Shown here: piece by piece, positions 24,601 to 36,786 of the stretch | How positions within the stretch are numbered: the stretch's first letter is position 1 | How the letters are laid out: every line of letters begins with the position of its first letter | Assembly (NCBI GenBank): GCA_905183005.1 | Contig: CAJJDO010000067.1 | Location: forward strand, 310,001-374,000 | DNA length: 64,000 nucleotides | Direction: 5' to 3' | From: Paramecium pentaurelia | Taxonomy: Eukaryota; Ciliophora; Oligohymenophorea; Peniculida; Parameciidae | Notes under the pieces: generated by a model | The model's database searches: none | What the model was told of the DNA's origin: nothing | The model's input: only the letters and a program-made list of their open reading frames with translations | Made by a program: the position numbers and the translations under genes

Positions 24601-26581
24601 AGAAGATTTAAGAAATTAATTAGCAACTGTTAATATTAATAGTACAACTCAAAATAATCAAAAAGATCCATTTTTATTATAAAATAGTGATAATTAACTT
24701 GAAGGTAGAATAATTGAATTTTAAAATGATCCTTCAGAAAAGAGTAATGATTTTAGTGAAGCAGAATCTGATTTTAAAGATCATGCATAAGATCAAAATG
24801 TACAATATAATAATGGTTCAGTAGGAAGTCGATCATCTTAAAATAATACAACAGCACTTAAAAGGTAAATTAAAGATTGTTTATCTGATTAAAAGGGATT
24901 GAGTTTAACAACAAAATTGTTTCTATTATTAATTTATTTATTAATATTATCAGGATTTTTGATTAATTTCCTGATATTGTATTTTAATTTTGAGAAGATT
25001 CATGAAAATTAAAACTATGAAAATTTACCATTTCAATTTTCATATTATTATAATGAATTCATTATTGATTAATCATATTTAGATGAAGATTAATTTAATT
25101 TTAATGAATTAAGTAAAATAGCATTTCAATATTTCCTAATTAATATTAAAAATATTGATAAAACTATTGCTTTATTACCTCATATTAATATAGTCAGTAA
25201 TCTAACTATGGAAAGTAGAATATTAAATATTATGTCACAATTAACTAAAGTTTTAAATATGAATGATTCAATAAATTATAATGAATTTTACAATAATACT
25301 GATGCATTCAATATTTAGATTACTGAAATTGAGAATACTGATTCAACAAAAAATTTACTAAGTTTATCAATTTTGTAATTTATTTATTATTAAATCTTAG
25401 TGTAATTGTAGAATAGATAATCTTATTAATTTTACTTGGATAATATATTTATTTATGTTTTTAAATAATATAAATGAAATAGAAAATTTACAAATTATTT
25501 TGTACTTTTTCTAAAGAAGTTATTTAAGAATAATTTGTTTAATTCAGTTCCTTATATACTTAATTAAATAACACTAGATTTAGAAATCATGAAACAGATG
25601 AAGAATAATTTGAAACTACAATGATGCGTTAATATTAAAAAACAGTAACATCTAATATGTTAGATAAACATAATAGAGTTGGTAAATAAATTTCATTGAA
25701 ATGTATGTTATTTAAAATATTATTCTAGAAACTAATTCAGCATAAATCTTTTTCTTCTTATTCATATTTATATATGCCTTTATATGTTCATGTTATTTTG
25801 TTGGAAGTTTTATCTTATAATAAATTACCTAATAAAATGTATCTGCAAGATATCAAGAAAAGACATCCTTTTCAATAACCTTTAATTCTTTAGTATCTAC
25901 TTATGCTCAATAAACAATCCTCTTAAATAATATAATTGCATCTGACATGATTGATTATTATGATGTTGCTGTAAAATAATTAGGATCATTAACTACTAAT
26001 CTCTCTTTGTACTAAGAAGATCAAAACTATTAAGTTTATGAAATTTTAGTTGAAAATTTATGTGGGTTATTTTTGAGTGATTTGTAAAAATATTAAATTA
26101 GTGTAGGTCTTATAGTTATGAAGACTTTTAGAATCTTTTTACTCTTTAGTAATGTTAATCTATTTCTATTCTTGGAAAGGGATTAAGTTCAGTTGTTTAA
26201 GATTTATATTCACATTAATTTGATTTCCTATAAGCAATTTCTATAAGTGGATTAAATGCAACCTTGAAAGAATCATATAGAGATTCATAAATTTAAATTT
26301 AAAGATTATATGCATAATATGGATTTTAAGTAATTATTGAATTGCTTACAAATTAAATCAAATCTTTGATAGATTCGACATTTTTAATTAATACAGTAAT
26401 GTTTGGTTTTGCTTGTATAATAATGAGTATATCATTGATTGCAACTAAGATATCGATTGAAAAAGTTAAATTATAATATTAAGAAAGCAAGCAACTATTA
26501 ACATTATTTCCATTTGATAGATTGATGGAGAATGCTTATGTAATTAGTTTTATTACGCATGATTTGCATTTTTCAGTCTGA
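21619..26581 (+). CDS. TmcB-like multipass membrane protein with PAS domain, 1586 aa
   Basis: Nine exons; introns at 22012-22036, 22482-22510, 23119-23146 (AAG), 23333-23351 (19 nt), 24341-24366, 25457-25482, 25703-25728 and 26101-26123 (AAG) give exactly 1587 codons. The N-terminal third has several membrane segments (RIVVFTIIYQLVL, IVLLILLCYPPLIFL). The middle has a helical region (SLEIYTFISSHLRECQM, FAKGLIGQTLEDEI) and a PAS-like sensor (VIRYTRSFQKAIGFQDEEI ... NRFMPQIIANDHDLYL). The C-terminal part has more membrane segments and an extracellular-type Asn-rich domain, ending LLTLFPFDRLMENAYVISF. This layout is that of the very large TmcB-like family of ciliates, whose role is unknown; a sensory role is suggested only by the PAS fold. 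Confidence 0.85.
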
Positions 26582-26827
26582 ATTAATAAGCTATATATAA
26601 CTTAAAAAAATTAAATTTAAATTAATTCTCTTCTTCAAATTTTTCTAATTTATATTTTTTTATGAAGAAAATAATTATAGAGATCTCATCTCATTTGTAA
26701 TGAAATTATTTGATTAAATTATCTTTGTTTTTTTTATAAATATATTAATCATTATGATAGGTTGAAAAGTTATGAATTGTTTTTTCAATAAAAATTGATT
26801 TGTTTTTACAGAATTATTAATACATAG

Positions 26828-29070
26828 ATGTCTTAATTTATGAAAGGTAAAACATCAATTTAAAATCTAATTAGGTTTATCAAAATGTGACATATTTGGT
26901 CAGACAATAACATTAAGAATGAATAAATAAAATTTTTATAAGACTGCATTTGGAGGATGTGTATCACTAGTTTTATTTTTTACAATGCTGTTGATTTTTT
27001 CTCAAAATTTAATCTCATTTTTGAACAAAGAAAATTTGACTGCAACAGTGTTAACAACATTTGAAGAATTTCCATCTTTGGCTACATTAAATGATGATAC
27101 TTTTGCATTTGCTATTCAAATTGAATAAAGTGATTTTATTTAGAATCCCTATTTTAACATTAAAGTTGAATAGAAACATACTACTAGATTTTTAAATGGG
27201 TCAAAAATTGAAAATACTTAACAACTTGTTCTAATTCCATGCACACTAGATAGATTTACCAATATTTTTAGTAAATATGATGTTAATATAACAAAATAAT
27301 TTTATGATTTGGATCTATAGAATTTCTTGTGCTTCGAGTAAATAATATAAATTACTTTAGTTATAATTCAACATTTACTATTCAAGGTACTAATTCAAGT
27401 AATTATTATGAAATAATTTAAAGATTAACAATTTTGGTATTTGAAAATTTCAGTAAATAATTGTATTACAAATAAATCATGTGCTTCAGAGACTCAACGA
27501 TAAAATGAAATTGAAAAAAATGGATCATTTAAATTAAGACTTTATACAGTTAATTAAGTTTAATAAATTTCTTTATTTTTTAGATATTAAATCCTTAAAA
27601 TCCAGATGATTAATATTTATAAACATTTATAGATGATTCATTTTACCTTAAATTTTTACCATCAGATGTGTTTAAAACTGTAGATATTTTCCTAAAAGAA
27701 TATGAAGTTTTAAATGATTTAAGTTTAACTCCATTTAGTGATATTGAATTATCAAAATTTTACATTTTAGATTAATCTGAAATGAAAGAAAGAATTGAAT
27801 TTCAATCTAAAAATTCTAATGATATAGCTACTATATTCTTTCGTAAAAGTCCTTATAAAACTACTGTTTACAGAAGTTACTTAAAAATTGATGAACTATT
27901 ATCAAATTTAGGTGGAATTTAATAGATATTCTTTTTTTTTCTTGGTATTATTCTATCACTCTATAACAGATTCTAATGTATCATTTTTAAGTTAAGTTTA
28001 AGTACTTGTTGAATTAGCGAATAAATTGTATGAATTTTCGTTAATACAATTACAACATGAAAAAATTCATGAAGAAAATTTAGAATAGATAAATCATTTA
28101 ACAACAGAAAGATAAGAAGATTTAAGAACTAGAAGATTGACTGATTAAGATTTAGAGATTAAACTTGTTAATCCTAGTTAAATTAAACAAAAGGAAAAAA
28201 ATGGAATATTAAAATTTGGTTTAAGATAATAAGAAGAAGATTAAGAAATTAATTATTAAGATGATGAAGATAAAAATGTAAAAGAAGTAAGAAGCAGATA
28301 CTAGAGAACATCAACTAGATTTATAAGAAATCCTTTTGGAAATAAAATCAGACCTGAAAATGGTCTATAATATTTCAAATAATAAATTATTACAATTATA
28401 AATAGATCTTAACCAATTTTATTAAGTTTTAGCATGATTATCAATTTCATTTCTTGTAATTAGTGTTGTGCAAATAAAAAAAATATTTAATTAATGAATA
28501 AAGCAATGTATATTTGTATTTCATTTTAGAGACTAAATAACAGATTAAATAGATTTATTTAATATATTAACTAAATTAAATGAATTAGACAAAATGAAAG
28601 AAGTTATTTTTACACCTGAACAATTATTAGTTTTTAATTTTACACCTAAACCTATGATATCATTAGATACAACAAAAAAAACAATAAATAGATCCTATTT
28701 TGAGTAGAGATCTAAATGTGATATTGAAATTTAGTAATATAATAAATATCTATCAAGGTCTAATCAAAAACAATAAAATAAATACGAAAATAGATTACCT
28801 TCTCAAAGAGGAATGCATTTAAGAGGAGATGCTTAATTGTATTAGGATATATATAATGTAAAGTTAATTCTAATAATAAATTAGGCATATGATGAAATTC
28901 TTTAAGATTAATAAGAGAATATTATCAATAAACAATTAATTAAGAAGTTAGGTCCTGAAGTTTAAGCTATATTTAAATTGTCCAAATTTATTGATTAATA
29001 AAAATTATCTGCGAGAACATAAAAAAGGAAAAATTAAATACAATATAATGAACCTCCTAGTATTGATTGA
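26828..29070 (+). CDS. ciliate-type transmembrane protein (family also at 39457-41452), 697 aa
   Basis: Seven exons, six introns (26847-26874, 27338-27360, 27399-27423 AAG, 27558-27583, 27978-28002 AAG, 28508-28529) summing to 698 codons. A first membrane helix (VSLVLFFTMLLIFSQNLI) follows a short cytosolic start with LSKCDIFGQTITLRMN. A large exoplasmic-type domain with paired cysteines comes next. A second helix (IFFFFLGIILSLYNRF) leads to a long charged cytosolic tail with LTKLNELDKMKEVIFTPEQL. The two-helix layout and tail motif match the 39457-41452 protein. No enzyme or channel motif is recognised. Confidence 0.8.
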
Positions 29071-29164
29071 TTCTGATGATATTAGCTCCATTTATTTTTA
29101 TCTTTCTCAACTCTAAATATCATTTTAATATTTTATCAAAAGTTTTAATTTATTATAATATTAA

Positions 29165-29800
29165 ATGAAAAACAAAAATTATAAAAAAATAACTTGCAAA
29201 ACGGAAATTCAATATTTATTAGAAAAATCTAAAAATGAGATAATTCTTCTAGCCAATAGTATTTTTAATGAGTAGGTAAAGCTCATTTATGGTTAGCTTT
29301 AAAGGTTCCACAACTTTAATCATTAAATTCAGTTATTAGTATTTATATTAATATTTTCATGTGGCTCATTTAAAAAAACCTTGAAATATTTATTTTTTTT
29401 TTAATAAAGAAAATACATAACAATAGTTTAACTTAATTAAATAAGATTAGTTAAACTATTGAGGATTCCTTTTGAATATAAATAGGATTACTCAAGCAAT
29501 TATAATTTTATATAAAAATTGAGTATATCAATTGGATAATATTAGTAATTTATATTTAATCAATAGAGATATGTAATAAATTAAAGATTTGCATTATTTA
29601 ATTAAATAATTTAGAGTAATTTAACAAATCTAGTTATATTCTAAGAAATAATAGATTTGTAATAAAATTATTTACAATTTAAGATATAAATTTTTAACAT
29701 AATAAGAGTACTAATTATTCAAGATTGTTTTAATTTAGTAATTATATTTTAATTTAATCTATTAATCAATTAATCTAATAATTAAAGTATAAGAAAATGA
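29165..29800 (+). CDS. possible gene, 211-aa ORF, uncertain
   Basis: An ORF of 212 codons (TGA-only stop) starting MKNKNYKKITCKTEIQYLLEK. The product is Ile/Leu/Gln/Asn-rich and has no recognised motif. Long TGA-free runs can arise by chance at this base composition, so support is weak. A GTAAAG...TTAG segment at about 29277-29297 could be an in-phase intron. A 13-bp perfect inverted repeat (29421-29461) lies inside it. No similarity to its neighbours is apparent. Confidence 0.25.
29421..29461. repeat. perfect inverted repeat, 13-bp stem, 15-nt loop
   Basis: CAATAGTTTAACT at 29421-29433 is the exact reverse complement of AGTTAAACTATTG at 29449-29461. As RNA it would fold as a hairpin. It could be a structured RNA element, a protein-binding palindrome or chance in AT-rich DNA. 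Confidence 0.6.
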
Positions 29801-30178
29801 TCAATGGATCTTAATTATATTTTTAATATTAAATATTATCCAATTTATATGCTAGATTATTGATATATATATATATATATCAAATATTAAAAAATATATA
29901 CAAAATTATTCAATACTAACATATATAGTTTAGTATTAGTCAATATACCAAATTTAATTGTATTAATTCTTATTTATTGTATTTCTATGACTAGAAGGTT
30001 CATACTGAATTAGTAGATAATAAAAAGAAGAAAAGGTTATTTTATTAACTAAAATAATTAATTGTGATAATTTGTGAGTTTATTCTATTTATTTTCATTC
30101 TTATAGGAATGATGCCAAAAGAAATAGAAATATATTGTTATTTCATGTATTTATTGTATTGTACTTAAATATTATTGC
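29801..30178. other. intergenic region with (AT)9 tract
   Basis: Downstream of the uncertain ORF and of the eS7 stop. Contains an AT dinucleotide run at 29863-29880. Nothing else I can support. Confidence 0.4.
29863..29880. repeat. AT dinucleotide microsatellite
   Basis: Eighteen bases of uninterrupted AT repeat. A similar TA run lies just before the NEK kinase gene at about 20513-20528. Confidence 0.8.
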
Positions 30179-30856
30179 TCATTATTTTCTTTAGACTTTC
30201 TTGCTTGCTCCTCTTTTTTAATAGAAAACATCATCTCTTCTAAATTCAAATTCTAAATCTCTAGTTGTTAATAATTTATAGACAGCTTTGACGGCATCAA
30301 GTCTAGGCTCTAATTCTGCTTTGTCTTATTCATCCAAGAAGCTTTAATTATTTACTAATCTTTACATTCTATAGAATTTAGTGCCATCAACTCTAACTCT
30401 TGTTCTTCTACCTAAAATGAATGTTGGTGCAACAAGGTCTTCAAGAATTGCATCATATACTGAGGTGAGTGTTCTTGAATTTGGTCTTGTTTATGATCTG
30501 TGACTCTTGACCCATTTACTTTCAATTGTTCTTTTGGCAACAACAAGAATTGTTGCTTTAAGTCTCTTTTCTAATTCTGGTAATAATTTTGAGCTATTTT
30601 TATTTTCAGATTTAGAGTACCTAACCTTATTGAAAACGGATAAGCAAGGATGAGGAATATATACCAAATAAACTTGCTTCTTGGCATTAATTTTAGCTGT
30701 ATAATCAACTACTGATGAAAGTTTAAGATTCTTAGCATCAGCTATTGATTGTTCAATTTAAGTCAATGCAACACCAACTTATTATTCCAAATTAGATAAC
30801 TTATAATCAAACAAATGATTTACTTCTGTCTTTTTCCAAAACTTATTAGCTGCCAT
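30179..30856 (-). CDS. RPS7: 40S ribosomal protein S7 (eS7), 225 aa
   Basis: Single exon of 226 codons. Family landmarks are present: KFWKKTEVNHLFDYKLSNLE at the start, VYIPHPCLSVFNKV, LEKRLKATILVVAKRT, the strongly conserved RPNSRTLTSVYDAILEDLV, and FILGRRTRVRVDGTKFYRM, then a C-terminal LEFEFRRD. eS7 binds the small subunit 3' region of 18S rRNA and helps its maturation. An upstream TGA candidate at about 30231 is not in frame; the true stop is TGA at 30179-30181. Codon use leans to C-ending codons as expected for a highly expressed gene. The gene is divergent from HSP90. Confidence 0.95.
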
Positions 30857-31398
30857 TCCTGATAAAAATTTGATTTTTTATTTAAATCTTTTTATTAATA
30901 ATTCAGACAACCTTCTTTTACAACAATCTACACTAATTATCTTATTTATACTCTCATATCATTTAAATTGATGTACAATTATTCAAATTATATATTTTTA
31001 CACTTTAAAATCTCTATGTTATTAAATAGATATTCTATTTTATACATAATCATAACTTAATTAGTAAAAAATACTATTAAATGTAGTAATTAATTCTTAA
31101 AAGAAGTGAAATCATATTATAAATATATAAATGAACTTAATTTAATTTAATCATATAGATGAATTTTATCACATTTCTATTGTTTTAATTATTTATTAGT
31201 CCTTATAGCTATATTTAATGAATTTTTAAACAAAAAAATCATTTTGTTAATCTTTCATATAGATAGAATGTAATAATTAAATTTATGTGGAATTAACAAA
31301 ATTATAACTTGAATTTAATAGATGTATTTTTTCGAAAAGAAATTTAAATAAATTTAAAGAAATTAAAAAATGGAAATAAAAAATTTTTTATTTTAATT
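30857..31398. other. intergenic region between eS7 and HSP90 (divergent promoters)
   Basis: About 0.5 kb of AT-rich DNA between two highly expressed divergent genes. It should contain the eS7 promoter and the distal part of the HSP90 promoter. A weaker heat-shock-like cluster (TTCGAAAAGAAA) is at 31331-31342. No ORF of note. Confidence 0.5.
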
Positions 31399-31413
31399 CG
31401 AAACTTCTAGAAG
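31399..31413. promoter_or_regulatory. heat-shock element upstream of HSP90
   Basis: Reads cGAAacTTCtaGAAg, three perfect alternating nGAAn units with 2-nt spacing, the consensus for heat-shock factor trimers. It lies 61-75 nt upstream of the HSP90 ATG, just 5' of a TATA-like box. HSF control of HSP90 is known in other eukaryotes; here it is inferred from the site. Confidence 0.75.
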
Positions 31414-31424
31414 TAAAATTTGAG

Positions 31425-31432
31425 TATAAATT
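31425..31432 (+). promoter_or_regulatory. TATA-like box of HSP90
   Basis: TATAAATT lies 42 nt upstream of the start codon and immediately after the heat-shock element. In such AT-rich DNA TATA strings are common, so position and neighbourhood are the only support. Confidence 0.4.
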
Positions 31433-31473
31433 AAGTTCGATTCACAGATAAATTTTAAGTTTAAAATTAAATA

Positions 31474-33629
31474 ATGGCAACAGAGTAAAAGAAAGAAGAG
31501 TAATTCCACTTCAATGCAGATATCCAACAATTGATGGGTTTAATTATCAACACATTCTATTCAAACAAAGAAATTTTCTTGAGAGAATTGATCTCTAATG
31601 CTTCAGATGCTTTAGATAAAATTAGATATAAGTCTATTACAGACCCAGACAGTGCTGGCTTGAACGTTGAACCAAATTTCAAGATCAAAATCATCCCAGA
31701 CAAGAATAACAATACTTTGACCATTTAGGATACAGGTATTGGTATGACAAGAGATGAAATGATCAACAACTTGGGTACTATTGCAAAGTCAGGTACCAAG
31801 GCCTTCATGGAAGCTTTGAGTTCAGGAGCTGATATTTCTATGATTGGACAATTTGGTGTCGGTTTCTACTCTGCTTATTTGGTTGCTGATAAGGTTGTTG
31901 TCATCTCAAAGGCTGTTGGTGAATAATAATACAGATGGGAATCATAAGCTGGTGGTACATTCTTTGTCTTTGATGATTCTGAAAACCCAGTCTAATTGAC
32001 AAGAGGTTCAATCATCATCTTACAAATGAAATAAGATAACTTAGAATTCTTAGAAGAAAAGAGAATCAAGGATTTGGTTAAGAAACATTCAGAATTCATT
32101 GGATTCCCAATTGAATTATAAATTGAAAAGACAACAGAAAAGGAAGTCAGTGATGATGAAGATGAAAATAAGGAAAAGAAAGCTGAAGAAGGTGAAGTCT
32201 AAGAAGAAAAAGATAAGGCTGAAAAGAAGAAGAAGAAGATCAAGGAAGTCAGTACTGAATTCGAATAAGTTAATAAGAACAAGCCTTTATGGATGAAGAA
32301 ATAAGAAGAAGTCACCAAAGAAGAATATGCTAACTTCTATAAATAATTGACCAATGATTGGGAAGAACATTTGTCAGTCAAATAATTCTCAGTTGAAGGA
32401 GGTTTGGAATTCAAGGCAGTTCTCTTCATTCCAAAGAGAGCACCATTCGATTTATTCGAAACAAAGAAGAAGAAGAACAATATCAAATTATATGTCAGAA
32501 GAGTATTCATTATGGATGACTGTGAAGAATTGATCCCTGAATATTTGGGATTTGTTAAGGGAGTTGTTGATTCTGAAGACTTACCCTTAAATATTTCAAG
32601 AGAATTCTTGTAACATAACAAGATCTTGAAAGTCATTAAGAAGAACATTACCAAGAAATGCATTGAAATGATCACAGAAATCTGTGAAAATGCTGAAGAT
32701 TATAAGAAATTCTATGAATAATTCTCAAAGAATCTCAAATTAGGTATCCATGAAGATTCAGCCAATAGAACCAAATTGAGTGAATTCCTCAGATTCCATA
32801 CATCAAAGAGTGGTGAAGAATTAATTTCACTTAAAGATTATGTTGGAAGAATGAAGGAAGGATAAAAGGATATCTTCTTCATTACAGGAGAATCTAAAGC
32901 TTCAGTTGCTGCATCACCATTTGTTGAAGCTTTGAAAAAGAAGGATTATGAAGTCCTTTATATGATTGACCCAATTGATGAATATGTCATCTAATAATTG
33001 AAGGAATTTGATGGAAAGAAATTAAAGAATTGCACCAAGGAAGGCTTAGATTTAGATTAAACTGAAGATGAAAAGAAGAAATTCGAAGAATAAAAATCAG
33101 CATTTGAAGGATTATGTAAATTGATCAAGGAAATCTTGGGAGACAAGGTTGAAAAAGTCTAATTAGGATAAAGATTAGATTTATCACCATGTGTTTTGGT
33201 TACAGGAGAATATGGATGGTCTGCCAATATGGAAAGAATCATGAAGGCTTAAGCTTTGAGAGATCCATCAATGAGCAGCTATATGATGTCAAAGAAGACA
33301 TTAGAAATCAATGCCAATCACCCAATTCTTACTGAATTAAAGAAGAAATCAGATAAAGATAAGAGTGATAAAACAGTTAAAGATCTCATTTGGTTACTTT
33401 ATGAAACAGCTCTTCTCACTTCTGGATTCAGTCTTGATGACCCAACTCACTTCGCTAACAGAATCCACAAAATGATCAAACTCGGTTTATCCATTGATGA
33501 TGCTGGTATTGAAGAAGAAGATGAAAAACTTCCATAATTAGAGGTATTATTAATAATTTATATTTTTCTTAGAAAAAAGAAGATGCCAACACTGAAGCCA
33601 CAAAATCAAAGATGGAAGAAGTTGATTGA
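31474..33629 (+). CDS. HSP90: cytosolic HSP90 chaperone, 708 aa
   Basis: ATP-dependent chaperone that matures kinases, receptors and other clients. Two exons; the intron at 33544-33572 lies only about 19 codons before the stop. Domain order: N-terminal GHKL ATPase (FYSNKEIFLRELISNASDAL, DTGIGMTRDEMINNLGTIAK, GQFGVGFYSAYLVAD), a charged linker rich in Glu/Lys, the middle domain with GVVDSEDLPLNISRE, and a C-terminal dimerisation domain (YMMSKKTLEINANHPI). The end is MEEVD, the TPR co-chaperone-binding tail of the cytosolic form. Catalytic Glu and ATP-binding Asp are present. Codon use is richer in C/G-ending codons than in neighbours. A consensus HSE precedes it. Confidence 0.98.
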
Positions 33630-33744
33630 TTTATGTTCATTGTGTGTTTTAAATATACAGTAATTTAACACTTAAAAATTCTAACATATATTTTACTAAT
33701 AATTTTGATTATTATGAGTGCATAAATTTTATTTATTTAATCTA

Positions 33745-35878
33745 ATGGGTTGTCAAGTATCCAATATTTCTCCTTTTATGTCATATTCGACTAAGGTTTA
33801 GGAAGCTAAACAAGGATAATCTGAAATTAGAAGAAATGTGAAATATACTAATTAATTACTCACCATTCCTGAACAAGGAGTTATGAATTTGTAAGATTTA
33901 TTTTTGAAGAGTGCAGATAAATATGCTGTCAAATAATGCTTAGGTTCTTTTATTGGAAATGATTTCTCTTTCATGACTTATTCATAAGTTTAAGAAGAAG
34001 CTATTTATTTAGGCAGTGGGTACCTAAGAATTAAAGATAATTTAGTATTAAAACATGGGGTCTGGCAAATGAAGTTAATGAATATATGAATTATAAAATG
34101 AAGTTGATAGGAGTTTTTGGCAAAAATAGAAGAGAATGGGTGATCCTTGATATTGCAAATATTCTCTATGGATATACTATGGTTCCTTTTTATGATACTT
34201 TGGGTAAAATTAGTTTATATTGATATCTAGGTCCTGATTCAATTCCATTCATTTTAGGTCAGACAAATATTGAAACTATGTTCTTAAGTGCTGATGCAAC
34301 AAAATCATTACTAAAATGTAAGGAAAAATACAAATTATAAAATTTGGTTTTATTTGATTAACTTACTGAGGAGCTAGAAAGAGTAATACTATCTGTGCAA
34401 ATTAGGAATTGAAAAATAAAGGCTATAAATTATTTAGATATGAAGATGTTGTATAAAATGGCAAATCTCAAATTTAACCACTAGCTTAAATTTATCCAGA
34501 AACTATTTATACAATCTGTTATACTTCTGGAACTACTGGGAATCCAAAGGGGGCTTTGATAACACATGCCAATTTTGTGTCTGCAGTAGCCAGTACATAA
34601 GTTACAGATGCATAAATAAATGAGAATGATGTTCATCTATCCTATTTGCCATTACCTCATGTTATGGAGAGATTAATAGTAATATCATTGTTATATGTTG
34701 GAGCATAAATAGGGTATTTACATATTTAAATTTCTAGATTTTATAGAGGTGATCCAAATTTATTAAAAGAAGATATTTTAAAATTAAGACCTACTATTTT
34801 TGTATCAGTACCTAGGCTTTACAATAAATTCTATGATGGAATTAAAGCTAAAATGGCAGAGGTAACATGTTTAAAAAAAGCATTTCTTGATTAGGCTATA
34901 AAATCTAAATTATCAAGTCTAAGATCATAAGCTACATACACAAATTCTATATATGATAAGGTTTTTGAAGGAGTAAAATAATTATTTGGAGGTAGATGTA
35001 GATTAATGGTCACTGGATCTGCACCAATTTAATAAGATGTAATCGATTTTTTAAAGATTGCTGTTTGTTGTCCTATTTTAGAAGGTTATGGCTAAACTGA
35101 ATCATCTGCTCTCTCATTTTCAACAGCTAGATGGGATCCAATATCCTCACATTTAGGTGGACCAGCAGCTAATACTGAATTTAAATTAGTAGATGTTCCT
35201 GAAATGAATTATACTGCCAATGATATTGTAACAATTCATAAGGGAGAAAAAGAGGAAAAATTGGCTATTTCCAGAGGTGAAATATGTTTAAGAGGACCTG
35301 GTGTTTTTGTAGGTTATTATAAGGATCCATAAAAAACAGCAGAAGCATTGGATTCAGAAGGATGGTTACATACAGGTGATATTGGAATGATTACTGAATA
35401 AGGAGGTGTAAAAATTATTGATCGAAAGAAAAATATTTTCAAATTATCTCAAGGGGAGTATATTGCACCAGAGAAAATTGAGTCAATTTACAATAGAGTT
35501 TAAGGAGTAGCAGAAAGTTTTGTTTATGGAGACTCTCTATAAAATTAAATTGTAGCAATTATAGTCCCTTAATATGATTATATATAGAAATAAGCAAATT
35601 TAATGTAAATTCAAGGAGGATTTGAAGAGTTATGTTAAAATCAAAAGATAATTAGTTTATTTAAACAAAATATTGAGGCATTTGGAAAATAAAATTAACT
35701 TAATTCATTAGAAATTGTAATTTATTAAAAATAAAATTAGACAAAATTAATCTATTTAGAACCTTAACCATTATAAAATTTAGGATGTCTCACTTCCACT
35801 TTAAAATTGTAAAGACATATTGCCAAATAAGTGTTTGCTAAATAAATTGAAAATTTATATAAATAACAAGTTTAATGA
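33745..35878 (+). CDS. long-chain acyl-CoA synthetase (ACSL type), 677 aa
   Basis: Activates long-chain fatty acids to acyl-CoA via an acyl-AMP. Five exons (introns 34020-34045, 34204-34230, 34383-34405, 34724-34747) give 678 codons. AMP-binding motifs in order: YTSGTTGNPKGALITHANF, LPLPHVMERL, GYGQTES, GWLHTGDIG, and the ACSL signature DRKKNIFKLSQGEYIAPEKIE. The C-terminal lysine that catalyses adenylation falls in the last stretch (STLKLQRHI). The start MGCQVSN fits an N-myristoylation consensus with a neighbouring Cys, which could anchor the enzyme to membranes. All catalytic motifs intact. Confidence 0.95.
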
Positions 35879-35941
35879 AGAAAAGAATTATATATGTTTT
35901 GTAAAATTAAATAATCAAACTTAATAATCAACTTAAGACTC

Positions 35942-36670
35942 TCATTATTAAACTTTTAAGTATGGGTGTTGTTCACCCTAGTATTTTTTTAGAAGTGTGT
36001 AATAAAAACGATTCTTAACTTAATTTTCCTAAAAATAGAATTTTTATATTACCGATCTATTTTTAAGCAATTTAGCAATTACAGCCCATCTAGCTCCTCC
36101 TTTATTATATTCTTCTAAAATGATTTTATCTTCCTCTTATTACCATTCATCATGTGTAATTGATGGGTCTATTTAATTCACATATCTATCACGCACTTAT
36201 TTTGAAGTTCGACCAGGTAATCCTAAAAAATTACTAATATATGTACTTTCACTTATTTTTATCCATTATTTTCCAAATTCTTTATAAGCTTCTATTAAGA
36301 TTTGATCTTCACTTGAAGTCCATTTCTTTTTTGTTCTTTTTTCTTGATCTTATAATTTTCTGTATTTTTGAGAACATTATGAGATATTTCTACCTTTGAG
36401 ATGTATGATGATTTGTTTCCAATTTCCTTTGTACTTTTTATAATAAGAAATTAGATTATTTATTTCTTTTTAAGTCCATAATTATCCTTTTCCTCTAACA
36501 ATTCCACTAGCGTTAGTATGATATTCATCTTTAGAAGGTATAGTTTGATCTTTTTCACTCTCCTAATAGAGTTCAGTCTTGGGTATTTCTTATAAAGCGG
36601 AAGAATTGAATTGGTATGGAAAATAATAAGGAACAAAAAAGTAAATAGGATTTGGTTAATTGATGTACAT
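35942..36670 (-). CDS. three-repeat MYB/SANT DNA-binding protein, 234 aa
   Basis: Two exons (intron 36029-36052) give 235 codons. Three MYB-type repeats are readable: R1 LWTQKEINNLISYYKKYKGN with W at the usual spacing, R2 KKWTSSEDQILIEAYKEFGK with an inserted loop and GRTSKQVRDRY, R3 DEWQQEEDKIILEEYNKGGA with NRSENQVKNRFYYTLLKKY. The intron splits the R3 recognition helix region; splicing restores the VKNRF motif. The N-terminus is aromatic/Pro-rich (PNPIYFFVPYYFPYQF). Expected to bind DNA in the nucleus. Similar 3R-MYB proteins regulate cell-cycle genes elsewhere, but the target here is unknown. Confidence 0.9.
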
Positions 36671-36786
36671 TGAAATTTATAAACCTAAAAATAAATGTTC
36701 TATAATTAAGTGTGAATGTATAGAATAGTCTATAAATCAAGTTGAGCAATATTGATAATTTAATTAAACAACATGAAAACAATTTA

